From Lunularia cruciata (Eukaryota > Streptophyta > Marchantiopsida > Lunulariales > Lunulariaceae), in NCBI GenBank assembly GCA_948567375.1, contig OX419761.1, positions 37,822,501-37,886,500 on the forward strand: a stretch of DNA of 64,000 bases. Reading direction: 5' to 3'. Every line of letters starts with the position of its first letter. The first letter of the stretch is position 1. The translations under genes were made by a program, and so were the position numbers. The notes under the pieces were generated by a model. That model was not told the DNA's origin and ran no database searches. It saw nothing but the letters and a program-made list of their open reading frames with translations. Shown here in pieces: positions 12,240 to 23,299 of this stretch.

Positions 12240-12650
12240 CACTACTAAAGCGTACTGGCAGGTGACATACCCATCCCTCACCAGACTACCAACCTGGTCT
12301 ATAGGAGGCTGTCTCTTCCTAATAGTCAATACTGAAACCTATGGGAGATAACACTGCTCTCCCAACTAGCACATCATATGACTCAACTATTGTTGCAATA
12401 GCCTCAGCTTTCACCACCGAGCTATCAATCGGATGACCAGGCTGAACTTGGACAACAAGCTCTTCACGTGTGATGTACTATGTCAAACCACCACCTAGAG
12501 ATGTCTGGATATGAAATGGACACCTCTCTACATCGGTCTTCCGTAACTCTAGACCAACAATTGCAGCCTTCCCCAACATAAGGGGTTGTGCACTAGAGTC
12601 TAACAAGACTCTCTGTGGTGTATAGATCTTCCTTGAAGGTCCCACTAAAC
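12240..12650 (-). pseudogene. Retroviral-type protease remnant of element beta
   Basis: Near 12610 the minus strand reads RVLLDSSAQPLMLG, matching the D-[ST]-G-A active site of gypsy aspartic proteases with Gly replaced by Ser. Downstream, YDVLVGRAVLSPIGFSIDY (near 12370-12320) resembles the C-terminal half of such proteases. Short open pieces are interrupted by stops. It lies correctly between gag and the methyltransferase domain. Confidence 0.6.
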
Positions 12651-12899
12651 TGAAAATCCCCCTCTAGTTATCCAATAGGACAACACCAAGTGTGAATGGT
12701 GCTCTCTCAAAGGCCGGTCTAGTTGGCAACTCTTCCAATCTAGCTGTTGCGGCCTGCCATAAACATTGGTCGCTGAACAAATCCCATGCTCCTCAACCAA
12801 GTCAGCTCCACTATCAACCACCTTTGCTCTAGTAGTAGGAACCGCATCATCCTTACTCTCACATAGCATGGTAGCCAACTCAAACACTGGGGCTGGATC

Positions 12900-14119
12900 A
12901 ACTCCCAATGTAAACATGTCATTGGCCAAAAACAAAGGATGCCACATAATAAGCTGAGCCGCCTCCAACATCATGCTAGACTCAGTCTGTGTAATGGCAG
13001 GTGGCTGACTAGCAGGCAGTCAATCATGTACTCCATTACCACCTACCACACCTGCATTGGGACGTCTAGGAACCATGGATGTTGTCTGCAATGCCTCAAA
13101 TAGCATGAAAGACTAGAGAAGTCTGACCTATCTCCCAACCTCTCCTCTTTGTGGGTCCAACTCCACTAATGCTCCTCTAGGCTTTGGAGCACGTACTGCA
13201 CTCCTAGTCACTGTTGCAAATGCATTTACTTATACTACTCCATACATGAAGTCCAAAGCATCTCTGTCACCAGCATATGAGGTGGAAGCCTTAACACCCA
13301 AATCTGATCTCTTCTAAGCAATGGCCATACTAGCCAATCTCTGCTCCAACTGCTCAATCCAAGTAGCCATAGTTGTATCAAAAGTAAGGGCAGGTACTAC
13401 ACCCCTACTAGGTGTAGATCCTCTACCACCACCTCTACCACCTTGTCTTCCATGAACTAGAGCTCCTTTACTACCTGCCATAACAGCCCTACCACTCCGT
13501 AACTCCGGGTGTAGAGCTAAACACCGGTCACTAGTGTGACCAAATCTGTGGCAATGCTCACACTACCTCTATGTTAGCTGTGATGCACCCAAGGTATCAG
13601 GTCCACTACCCTAAGTACACTCTCTTTGATGGTGAGGTCCACCACAAGTCCAACAAGCAACACCACAACTCATTGGCTACTGCTGACCCAAAAATGAAAG
13701 TAAGGGTTTAACTCCACTAGGCCATCCACTTGCTCCATAGGATCTAGGCTATCCACCCTTTCCTAAAAAACCAACTAGGCGTGGTGCACTATGCTGCACT
13801 CTAGAAGAAGTCATAGCCATGGATGAGGTCTCCCTACCAAATCTAGATGTCACCACCTTCTACTCCACCATGTTGAGCTCAATATGCTCAGCCAAACCAA
13901 AGACCATTGTCAAAGTAGGCAAAGTAACCTGTAACAATGTAACATCACAAACTCTAGGTCACAACTCCTTGTCTAGTATCCCATACCAAAATTGGACTGC
14001 CTAGGCCTCAGTAACTCTTTCAATGAAACTGATCAGCCGCCTCATGCGAGTGTATGCCTCGCATAGGCTCTCTCTAGCCTTCTTCTTGAACTCTTGCAAG
14101 CTCCTCAGCTTGTCAATCT
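12900..14119 (-). pseudogene. gag remnant of element beta with two CCHC zinc knuckles
   Basis: A gag core (FKKKARESLCEAYTRMRRLI, near 14100-14040) is followed by a basic linker and two CX2CX4HX4C nucleic-acid-binding knuckles: CWTCGGPHHQREC at about 13654-13614 and CEHCHRFGHTSDRC at about 13562-13521. The N-terminus is cut off at 14119, where the LTR of element 2 starts. Frequent stops make it non-coding now. The protein would have packaged the element RNA. Confidence 0.8.
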
Positions 14120-14809
14120 TGTGAGCCGGCCTATTTCTCAATCAAGATGAACATTTGATGGCTATTATGGCAGCGCACCATGGACTAAGAAAGCAAAGAA
14201 CCCCAACTCCATCATACTCCTCCAAGGCTAACATTCCAAGACTCAAGACATTGCTCACTAGAGAACTCAATGAGAGAGATAGTTGCAAATGAAAGGATGA
14301 TGAGTACCTCCTCACCCCTTGTTTATATACTTGTGAAATAGTTATGTACCAAAGTTACTAATTATTAGAGTAACTCAAGTTACTAGACTAAAAGTCAAGT
14401 AAAGTCCAAAAATAGAAAGGAATATCCATTCACATGGGCATATTCCCCTAAGCATGTGATCTTATCTTGACCCAATCACTAAGTCAAGGATTCCTTCACA
14501 TGGGCTATCCTTGGACTATAGAAGAATCCAAAACAAAAAGGCTTGCGAGCCCAAGAGTTCTCAATCTGTTCCTCTAAGCCAAACACTTAGGAATAATACC
14601 AATTCAACACACTAGAATCCAAAATAGTGGTGCTCATCTTTTCTACTTCCTCTAAAGTAAGGTCCCCTCTATCTTAGCTATGAATAACTTTAGCTAATCA
14701 TGACTAATGTAGAACCATCCTTTATCTCTATATAAATAATATCTCTCAAGTACTTGTAATACCAAGCTAAATATCACAATACCATACTCATGCACAAATG
14801 GGTGTTACA
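14120..14809 (-). repeat. LTR of element 2, long form (690 bp)
   Basis: It begins TGTGAGCCGGCC and ends GGGTGTTACA on the plus strand. The copies at 21240-21864 and at 22343-28614 (interrupted) share the same ends. This copy alone retains about 65 extra bases bounded by two TTCACATGGGC direct repeats (14429-14439 and 14495-14505). Confidence 0.85.
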
Positions 14810-14826
14810 TTTACCCCCAAACTAAG
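14810..14826 (-). promoter_or_regulatory. Polypurine tract of element 2
   Basis: The minus strand reads TTAGTTTGGGGGTAAA directly before the LTR start TGTAACACC. This is the purine-rich primer for plus-strand synthesis and fixes the element orientation as minus. Confidence 0.7.
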
Positions 14827-14857
14827 TTTTCACTTTGTCCTCAAAGTGAAGGTCTCT

Positions 14858-16348
14858 CTACCTTCTATTATGCATCTTCAACTTATCATGGTTAATCCTA
14901 TCAAAGTGTCTTCCTCCCAACTCCTTGAGATCATAGGTGTAATCGCCCCACACCTTCTCCACTATGAAAGGTCCAAAGTACTTAGGCAAAAACTTCTTTT
15001 GCACTCTCTTGAATCGAATGGAATCAAACAACATTACCCAATCACCTTCTTTGAAAGGCTCCACCTTCTTCTTGCCTTGCCTCTTGTCATAACTCTCCTT
15101 TTGTTTCCTTTGGGCTTGCTCCACTCGAACCATAGCAATTGCTCTTGCCTCTTCCAACTCCATGAGTTTTTCCTTCCTTGACTTCTCTGCATCACCTCCT
15201 TGTGCTTTCTTCAATCTCCTATGAATGCTTTGGAAGGTAGGAAGATCAAAGTGAATAGGCAAGGTAGACTCAATACCATATACCAATTGAAATGGAGAAT
15301 ATCTGGTGGAAGTCTTCATGGTTGTCCTATACTCCCATAAAATTGCATGAATCCTCTTGTCCCAATGAGGTTTAGCACCCTCCATTTCTGCATCTTTGGC
15401 CAACATCATGCACAAGGTCTGATTGGTTCTCTTTGCCAAGCCATTGGAATTTGGCTTATAGGATGTAGTTACTCTATGTGTGATAGAGAAATGTCGTAGC
15501 ATGGCTGTAGTAATGCTTCATGCAAACTCTCCTCCTCTATCAGAAACCAACTCCAAAGGGCATCCAAATCTATTGATAATGCATTCATAAAGAAATCTAC
15601 CAACTTCATCTTCATTCTTGTCCCTCAATGGTCTAGCCTCAATCCACTTGGTAAGATAATTAGTAACTACCACAATATACCAATTGTTCCTTGGGGTTTT
15701 ATTGAGAGGACCTACAAAATCAATTGCCCACTTCTCAAAAGGTCCTAGCAATGGAATTGATCTAAGTGGTAGAGTGGATGTAGACCTTCTAGCAAAAGCT
15801 TGACAAACATGATACGTTTTGCAATAATCAAGACAATCCTTGAAAATTCCTCTCCAATGGTAACCTACATGTAGAATCTTGAAAGCAGTCACCTTTCTTG
15901 TAAAGTGTCCTCCACACACTAAACCTTCATGAAACTCCTTTATGAGTAAGATAGACTCTTCCTTACCCACTAATCTTTGAAGGAGACCATCTGCTCCTTG
16001 GTGAAAAAGAATATCCTCCACCATTGTGTAAGGTCTAGATCTTGCTGTAAGGGCCTTCCTCTCCCTAGCATGCATCCCTTCTGGATAGTTACCTCTTGTC
16101 ACAAAATCCACAATCTCCTTGTACTCCATTGGAACCTCTTGAGTGACTGAGATTGTCATGAACTCCTCATCCAGGAAGGAATCATCCACTGGCTCATCTC
16201 CATCATGATCATAGGCTCTAGATAACAAATCAGCATTTGCATGTTTCTTTCCTGGCCTATCCTCAATGGTGTAGTTGTACTCAGACAAGAGTATCATCCA
16301 CCTTGCTAATCTCCCTTCAACATTAGGCTTGTTGAAGATGTACTTCAA
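14858..16348 (-). pseudogene. Integrase of element 2, interrupted by one in-frame TGA
   Basis: Two open stretches (16348-15518 and 15502-14858) lie in the same frame, separated by a single TGA at 15520-15518 and five codons. The first holds the tail of RNase H, an HHCC zinc-binding part (GGHFTRKVTAF, YHWRG, CKTYHVC) and the catalytic core with AIDFVGPL and LVSDRGGEF. The second carries the rest of the core (NSNGLAKRTNQTL) and the GPY/F-type C-terminus (KYFGPFIVEKVWG), ending HDKLKMHNRR. No chromodomain follows. The protein would have inserted element cDNA. Confidence 0.8.
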
Positions 16349-16359
16349 AGCCTTGTGAT

Positions 16360-17725
16360 CTATGACAATAGTGGCTTTCCCTCCAACAAGTAGTGTCTAA
16401 ACTTCTTGAGACCAAAGATCAATGCCAACCCTTCTCTCTCCGTGACATAGTAGTTCTTCTCTGCTGAAACCATTTGCCTACTAGCATAAGCTATTGGATG
16501 ATCATGCCCATCTTGGTTTAATTGACTAAGAGTGCATCCTATTGCTACATTAGAAGCATCAATGTAGAGGATGAAAGGTTTACTCCAATCAGGTTTAGCA
16601 AGAATTGGAGCTACAACAAGGGATTGCTTGAGCTCCTCAAAAGCTTTGAGAGCCTCCTTGTCCTCCAAAATCACCATTTAGTCTACACCCTTCTTCATGT
16701 AGATGGTCAATGCATAAGCCTTGTTGAAAAATGAGAAGATGAATCTCCTATAGTATCCAACCATCCCCAAGAATTGGCGTAACTTGGGCAAGCTTGAAGG
16801 GAATGGAAGGTCTGAGATTTTCCTCACCTTCTTAGGATCAACTACTATTCCATCCTTGGAGATGATGTGCCCTAAAAGTAGACCTTCTTCACATCCAAAA
16901 ATGCACTTCTCTAGATTGAGTGCTGCATTTGCCTCATCCAAGCATTGCAAGACCTTGATTAGGTGCTCAAAGTGCTCCTCCTTGCTCCCATAGATACAAA
17001 AGTCATCAATGAAGTCTCTCACAAATTTCCCAATGAAAGGTTCAAATATCTTGTTCATGAACCGTTAGAATGTGGCTAGAGCATTGCAAAGCCCAAAAGG
17101 CATGACTTTGAAAGCGTAAGTTCCCCAAGGTGTGGTGAATGTGGTGATATGTTGATGCTCTGGTGCAATCTTGATTTGGTTATATCCACTATAACCATCT
17201 CCAAAACTATACTTCTCATGATAGCAACCTCCTCCAAGATCTCATCAATGAATGGCAATGGGTAGTAGTCCTTCTTGGTATAGCATTGAGCTCCTTGTAG
17301 TCCACACATACCCAAAGCTTGCCATTCTTTTTCTTCACAATGACAATTGGAGATTCCCATTCTGAATTCTCCACCTCAAAGATAAATCTGGCCTCCTTGA
17401 GTTTATCAATCTCCTCCTTCACAACCAAACATATTGGTGGGCTTATGCGACGTTGCTTTTGGCGGATTGGTCTTGCATGTGACTCCACCTCTATCTTGTG
17501 CTCCTCCAAGGTGACTTCCTTCAAATCCTTGTAACTAAAAGCAAACACATGGATGAACTTGTAGAAAATCTCCTCAAATCTCACCTTCTCTTCCTTGGTA
17601 ACATTTGGACCATACTTGAGGGTAGATAACCTTCTCTCTACCTCCTCAAGTGTCAATGGTGATTTCTTTGGGTCCTTCAAAACCTCTAGCTTAGGTGCAA
17701 AATCCATAGCACACAAGGGATACAC
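16360..17725 (-). pseudogene. RT and RNase H of element 2, frameshifted
   Basis: RT begins in the 17725-17216 frame with PIVIVKKKNGKLWVCVDYKELNA. It shifts frame to continue YPLPFIDEILEEVA (17360-17076), then shifts again to the frame 17058-16678 carrying FIDDFCIYGS, the catalytic FIDD motif, and LLGHIISKDGIVVDPKKV. A stop at 16678 separates RNase H (16677-16360: FILYIDASNVAIGCTLSQ, PIAYASRQMVSAEKNYYVTEREGLALIF). At least two frameshifts and one stop prevent a functional polymerase. Confidence 0.8.
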
Positions 17726-18064
17726 ATCTGAATCAGATTCATATTAATCCTCCTCTGTGGAAGTCTCCTCTTCCATGCTTGTGTCCACACATGAAGCTCC
17801 TTCTTCTAAATATGATTCCTAATAATCACAAGATGGTGTATCTGAATGTGAAGTGTTGGTGGTGTTAGTCATAGGAACTGTGACTCTATAGTTTGATGGG
17901 CCAATCCTCAAGTACCCTTTGTGCCATCGATCAATTGTGCGTGCTGCTCTCAACCATGGCCTCCTATGAAGTAAGTCATAGCTTGAATCCTTCAAGACTT
18001 GGAAAGTCATGAGATTTTGAACTCCCATAATTGAAACTACCACTTTATCCATCACCCCTACTAG

Positions 18065-18424
18065 TCAAACTTGTTGCTTGTTTGCCATGCTCACCACAAA
18101 TATTGAAGGTCTTGAGGGTATCAAACCCAACTTCTTCATCAACCTTTCTAACATGGCATTCATTGCTGATCCTCCATCAACCAATGCATATTTGATGTTG
18201 TGACCATTCACTCTCATATCAATCTTGGAGGCATATTCATAAGCCTCCCATGGTGGTGACTTGGTATCCACCACCCCCATTGATACTGGAGCTTTTGCCT
18301 TCTTCTTCCTCTTACTCCTTGCAGAACTCAAACCACCTCTAAAATCCTTTCTCAAGGTAGGGTTCAAAGCAATCAATTGGCCCACTATGATGTTAGCCTT
18401 GTGACTACCAACATCCTCCAACAC
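18065..18424 (-). pseudogene. Aspartic protease fragment of element 2
   Basis: A 119-codon open stretch contains YALVDGGSAMNAMLERLMKKLGL, corresponding to the (L/V)VDSGAT active site of gypsy proteases with DGGS in place of DSGA. It is followed in another frame (18055-17819) by FQVLKDSSYDLLHRRPWL, the typical DVLLGRPWL-like block. It lies between gag and RT as expected. Confidence 0.65.
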
Positions 18425-18605
18425 ATTGTAAGTTCCATTGTTGCTTTGAAATCATGAAATCCTCCATCCCCAACTTCTTCCTTGGAGTCTTTGTTGTTGA
18501 TGGTATTGAGGTGCAAGTGCTCCTAGTAGACATATGAGTATCCTTGCTTGGAGTAAATCCTTGAGAAGAATGAACATCTTCTGCAAAACGAGCTCTCTTC
18601 TTCTC

Positions 18606-19682
18606 TTATGCCAAAAGCTCCAAATTAAGACCCTTGGAGTTTGAGCACTCTCCCTTCTCATACTTGCTCTCAACCACATCTATGGATGGTATCTCCTTAC
18701 CGTTTTTTGGATTAGGAGCCACTTGAGTTTCACTACCTCCTTCTTTTACTCTATTGGCTCCTTCATAAACCCTTCCTCCATGGTAAGTGGAATTTGTGTT
18801 ATTCCTTTGGATATGGCCTCTTCCTCCACAACCAAAACAATTTCTATCATTGAAAATGTTGGCTGGTTGGCCTCCTCTATATGGATAGTTTCCATAACTC
18901 TTTGGCCCTCTCACTATATTCTAATCCACCTCTCTCTTCTCCCATAGTTGCACCACATTGATCTTGAGATCCACAAGTTGTTTTGTGATGGTTTGAAGTG
19001 GATCCTTTGGTGGAGGTGCAAGAATTGAAGCAACTACTACTTGTGGTGCAACCCTTGCCACCAAAGTATCAGAAGTTCCACCATACTTGTAGCCTTGAGG
19101 AGGATGCACAACCTCCTTCACCACCAAATCATTCTCATCCCCTTCCAAACTCTCCTCCATACAAACTGCGATCTTGATAACTTCAACCTTGGAAGAAAGT
19201 TTCTCATATCTCACCTTGCTTCTAATTTGTGGTCTCAACCCTCCCACAAAATTCTTGGTAAGCATGGCTCCTATGCCAATCATAGTAGTCTCCATATCAT
19301 CTCCACCCTTCCTCAACACTATGTGAAATCTGGACTCTAACTTTTCCACTCTTTCCACATAGACTCTCACTTCCTCTCCATCTCCTTGCTTGAGAAAGGT
19401 AACCTCACTCATCAATCTCTCACAACTCTCATCAAGAAGAAAGTTCTTAATGAGTACTGAAGTCAAAGTTTCCCAAGACTCTTCTTCCCCATCTCTCCTC
19501 TCTCTCTTTTGGTATTCTGACTCATACCATGTAAGTGATGCATCCTCAAAGAAATTTGGTAATAATGAGGCCCACTCATTCTTCCTCCTCTCATTTCTTT
19601 CTATGCAAGCTCTCTTGAAGTCCCTCACAAAGGCCTCCACATCTTCTCTATCCTTGCCAAAGAAAACCGGAAGTTTCCCCAT
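18606..19682 (-). pseudogene. gag of element 2
   Basis: The main open stretch starts with ATG at 19682 (MGKLPVFFGKDREDVEAFVRDF) and runs 253 codons through a retrotransposon gag domain (WYESEYQKRERRDGEE, FVGGLRPQIRSKVRYE) to a coiled region. An overlapping frame (18914-18606) has the zinc knuckle CFGCGGRGHIQRN, where the last ligand of CX2CX4HX4C is Asn instead of Cys. The start was chosen as the first ATG of the long frame, downstream of a leader of about 1.5 kb. Confidence 0.75.
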
Positions 19683-21216
19683 CTTAACCTTTCACTATCT
19701 TTCTTTCTCTCAATTTTTGTCACTTTTCTTTTCTCTCACTCTATAACTAATAGAGTATGTACATGACTAAAACCATTTGAGAGTAATCCACCCTAGGGAA
19801 CAAAAAGGGCTTAGGTTGCTCCAAAATTTCTATAACAACATCAAATCCTAGAGTGCATATTAATCAAACCCTCATGGATAGTTTATCCATAAGTTGAAAG
19901 ATTATCTCCATCACTAATCTTGAGAACTAGCTGATGAAGGTGATAGTATTTCTGTAGCTATACTAAGACTCTCTCCAAGATACTTCACCAAAGTCTCCAA
20001 AAGTGCTTTTACTCCACTACACTTATATCCTTTTGAAAGTCCTTCAACTCCACAAACCTCACACAACTCTTTGGTCTTAGATCTTCTCCCTCCCAATCTT
20101 GGTGAAGAAGGTCCAACATGCAAACCCAAGTCAAGTAAATCTCTCCTTTCCCTCAATCTCTTGCTCTCAAAGGTCAATGGACATGAGCTTTCCTTATATC
20201 ACTTCTCTCCATATAGAAAGTACTTAGACTCACTCTTTCCTCCAAGTGGTGTAGGTTTTTGGATCCTCTCAACACTCTCTTCAAATTCTATTGTAAACTC
20301 TTTTTTCCTCAAATCCACTCCTAAAATCACCTCAAACCCTTGGGGAACCTTTCATAGTCTCATTCTCCACTCTTGGTGACCCTCCATGTTCACAAGATGA
20401 ATCTAAACACTCAAACATGCTTTTTGTTGCTCTCAAACTCCTCATGCATGAGATCTACACTTTGCAGAATTGACACTTCCTCACAATTTCACTCATATCT
20501 CTCAACTAGTATGTGAAAGTCCTCTGAAATTTTGTACAAGAGATCAAAACTCCAAGTTGTCCCTCCGTGCAAAATTTCAGATCTTTCCATTGAGCCATTT
20601 GGCCTAGACACTTTTCTATTCAGCACACATATTTCAGATTTGGTCTAAAAACCACCCCCTCACTTCAAAAACTCATAACTCCCAACTCAAGAATGATCTC
20701 TCTCCATTTTTATGTCAGAAGGTAAAATATAATGTATTAAATTTTCTTTAAAATTTTCACAAAAATCCATTGAAAATCAAAGAAATGGCAGACTCTGTAC
20801 AATTTTCCAGAGAGCATGCAATTGCGGGAGCAGTTTACCCTATCAACTTTCAAAAATTCTAGCGTAATGTGCATAATAGCTCTCACAATAATTCCAATTT
20901 TTCTAACTGAAAGATAAACCAAAATATCATGTGTAGAAATTTCAAGTTCATATCTCAAACTTGAGATTTTGTCCAAAATCACTTTAATCCCCAAAATCTG
21001 CAATCCACCTCACACAATCTCTCCAAATTCTCTTATGTGTACAAGATGTAAAAAATCACTTCAAATACTTCATAATGAACTACAGGGTATAAAAATGGAT
21101 CTTGGTGCTCTAACATAAGTTCATCCCTCTCTAAATGTTCTCTCCAAGTGAGCTCTCATAGCCTCCTTCTGCCGAATGTAGAATTGAGCGCGGAACATTA
21201 TCTTGCCTTCTAGAGA
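19683..21216 (-). other. Untranslated leader of element 2
   Basis: The stretch between the primer-binding site and gag ATG holds no conserved frame. The long leader is consistent with Tat/Athila-type gypsy elements. I see no further structure in it. Confidence 0.4.
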
Positions 21217-21239
21217 GGTCCCAGCAACAAAACCAAAAA
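21217..21239 (-). promoter_or_regulatory. Degenerate primer-binding site of element 2
   Basis: On the minus strand the bases after the 5' LTR read TTTTTGGTTTTGTTGCTGGG. This resembles the TTTGGCGCCGTTGCCGGGG site of Tat/Athila-type elements, with most cytosines replaced by thymine. Confidence 0.5.
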
Positions 21240-21864
21240 TGTGACCCGACTTGCCTCTCACTCAGGATGAACCTCTGATGGCTATTATGGGAGTGCACCA
21301 TGGACTAACAAGGCAAGGAACCCCAACTCTATCATACTCCTCCAAGGCTAACACTCCAAGACTCAAGACATTGCTCACTATAGAACTCAATGAGAGAGAG
21401 ATAGTTGTAAATGAAAGGATGATGAGTACCTCATCACCCCTTGTTAATATACTTGTGAAATAGTTACGTACCAAAGTTACTAATTACCGCAGTAACTCAA
21501 GTTACTAGACTAAAAGTCAAGTAAAATCAAAAAGTAGAAAGGAATATCCATTCACATGGGCTATCCTTGGACAAAAAAAGAATCCAAAACAAAAAGGCTT
21601 GCAGCCCAAGAGTTCTTAACTCTTTCCTCAAAGCCAAACACCTAGGAATAATACCAAGTCAACATACTAGAATCCAAAATAGTGGTGCTCATCTTTTCCA
21701 CCTCCTCTAAAGTAAGGTCCCCTCTACTTTAGCTATGATTAAATCTAGCTAATCATGACTAATGTAGAACCATCCTTTATCTCTATATAAATAATATCTC
21801 TCAAGTACTTGTAATACCAAACTAAATATCACAATACCATACACATGCACAAATGGGTGTTACA
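21240..21864 (-). repeat. LTR of element 2, short form (625 bp)
   Basis: It begins TGTGACCCGACTTG and ends GGGTGTTACA on the plus strand. It lacks the 65-bp block of the 14120-14809 copy and shares diagnostic variants (for example TTGCAGCCCAAGAGTTCTTAAC) with the interrupted solo LTR at 22343-28614 in inverse orientation. Confidence 0.85.
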
Positions 21865-22821
21865 GTACACTCTATGTTGAGGCTAGATATGCTTTTTGCC
21901 TACTACTTGATTGTTTGGCATGTGATTGGACAAATTAGCATGGTTCTTATTCCTCTTACTCCCTTGATGGTGTCTTTATTATGCTAGAGAGGGAGGTGCA
22001 GAGCATAGAGAGGTGGATGCTAGATTTCATCAATTCCAAGTGGGGGATTGGGCGGCCCTACAAGATAAGTCTACTAAGGTTGCACATTTTAGGAGATAGT
22101 TTTAGCCATAAGATACCATAGAGTCCACTTGATTACAACGATGTACGACATTGGATCAAGTGGGAGAGTTTAGTAGAGCAACACAAGCATAAGTTTATGG
22201 CTAGTCCTATTGATGAGACTATCTTTTCTCTATGTTCACTATATCTTATGAAAAGAGAAGAATTACTACTAGAGGTCTTAGATTATCAACCTAAGCAGCC
22301 TTTATGTCTTGATAGGTTGCTTTTTGCACAAGCATTGTGCATTGTAATACCCATTTGTACATGTATATGGTATTGTGATATTTAGTTTGGTATTACAAGT
22401 ACTTGAGAGATATTATTTAAATAGAGATAAAGGATGGTTCTACATTAGTCATGATTAGCTAGATTTAATCATAGCTAAAGTAGAGGGGACCTTACTTTAG
22501 AGGAGGTGGAAAAGATGAGCACCACTATTTTGGATTCTAGTATGTTGACTTGGTATTATTCCTAGGTGTTTGGCTTTGAGGAAAGAGTTAAGAACTCTTG
22601 GGCTGCAAGCCTTTTTGTTTTGGATTCTTTTTTTGTCCAAGGATAGCCCATGTGAATGGATATTCCTTTCTACTTTTTGACTTTACTTGACTTTTAGTCT
22701 AGTAACTTGAGTTACTATGGTAATTAGTAACTTTGGTATGCAACTATTTCACAAGTATATAAACAAGGGGTGAGGAGGTACTCATCATCCTTTCATTTTG
22801 CAACTATCCCTCTCTCATTGA

Positions 22822-23233
22822 TATAAAAGACCAAATCAGAGGAGAGAAATAAGAGAATGGAAACTCACATTGGGACACTTGAATGAGTGAAAACTCTGAA
22901 TGCCTAGCATGAGCTTTGGCTTTGGTATTTATAGGTAGCATACAAGGCCCTTGAGAAGCTTCTCAAGAAGCTTCCTCAAGCCGCTTTCTTAGAGTGCAAG
23001 CCAAGTTAACTAGGAAGCTTCTCAAGAAGCTTTCTTCTAGAAGTTGCCTACTTGGCGTGCAAGCTAAGCTAGTTGGAAGCTTCTAGAAGCTACTTACTTG
23101 AGGTGCAAGCTAAGCTAGCCGAGAAGCTTCCCAAGAAGCTTCCTAGATACTACCGGAATATTCTAGGTTACTTTGTCTTATGTGCTACTTTGTAAGCCCG
23201 ACTAACTTTGTCGCTAAACTCCATATTGTTACA
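22822..23233 (-). repeat. 3' LTR of element 3
   Basis: This 412-bp copy begins TATAAAAGACC (TG to TA change) and ends CATATTGTTACA. The stretch 22950-23150 is rich in AAGCTTC palindromes forming GAAnnTTC dyads. Confidence 0.9.
23076..23088. promoter_or_regulatory. Heat-shock-element-like motif in 3' LTR of element 3
   Basis: GAAGCTTCTAGAA is a perfect GAAnnTTCnnGAA unit, embedded among several further GAAnnTTC dyads between 22955 and 23135. Confidence 0.5.
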
Positions 23234-23247
23234 TATTCCCCCACCGC
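23234..23247 (-). promoter_or_regulatory. Polypurine tract of element 3
   Basis: The minus strand reads GCGGTGGGGGAATA immediately before the LTR start TGTAACA, as expected for plus-strand priming. Confidence 0.75.
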
Positions 23248-23299
23248 TAGTTGGTGACATCCTCGTTGCCGCTAGTTGGTGACGTCCTCGTTGCCAATG

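Larger units (their letters stand above)
7330..14119 (-). mobile_element. Element beta: Ty3/gypsy retrotransposon carrying a DNA methyltransferase domain
   Basis: Read on the minus strand, the order is gag with two zinc knuckles (14119-12900), protease-like region (12650-12240), cytosine-5 methyltransferase (11885-10915), spacer, RT (about 10450-9740), RNase H (9734-9300) and integrase (about 8760-7800), then a polypurine tract and LTR-like DNA at 7345 and below. The gag N-terminus and 5' LTR are missing: element 2 begins exactly at 14120. Stops and frameshifts are frequent throughout, so the copy is dead. The integrase placed after RT and RNase H establishes Ty3/gypsy order. Confidence 0.85.
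14120..21864 (-). mobile_element. Element 2: Ty3/gypsy element with two LTRs (about 7.7 kb)
   Basis: LTRs lie at 14120-14809 and 21240-21864 and share TG...CA ends. On the minus strand the order is 5' LTR, primer-binding site (21239-21217), long leader, gag (19682-18606), protease (18424-18065), RT (17725-16678), RNase H (16677-16360), integrase (16348-14858), polypurine tract (14826-14810) and 3' LTR. Stops and frameshifts break gag and pol. No chromodomain follows the integrase. The flanks do not match as a target duplication (AATCT left, GTACA right), and the left neighbour is element beta while the right neighbour is a non-LTR element. The pair of LTRs may therefore not come from one insertion. 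Confidence 0.85.

Noticed and set aside
14115-21869. A target-site duplication for element 2
   Set aside because: AATCT and GTACA do not match, and shifting the boundaries by a few bases did not produce one.
22950-23140. AAGCTTC-rich stretch as a CRISPR or satellite array
   Set aside because: The spacing is irregular and the stretch is part of an LTR found in three copies; this is a plant-type nuclear sequence.
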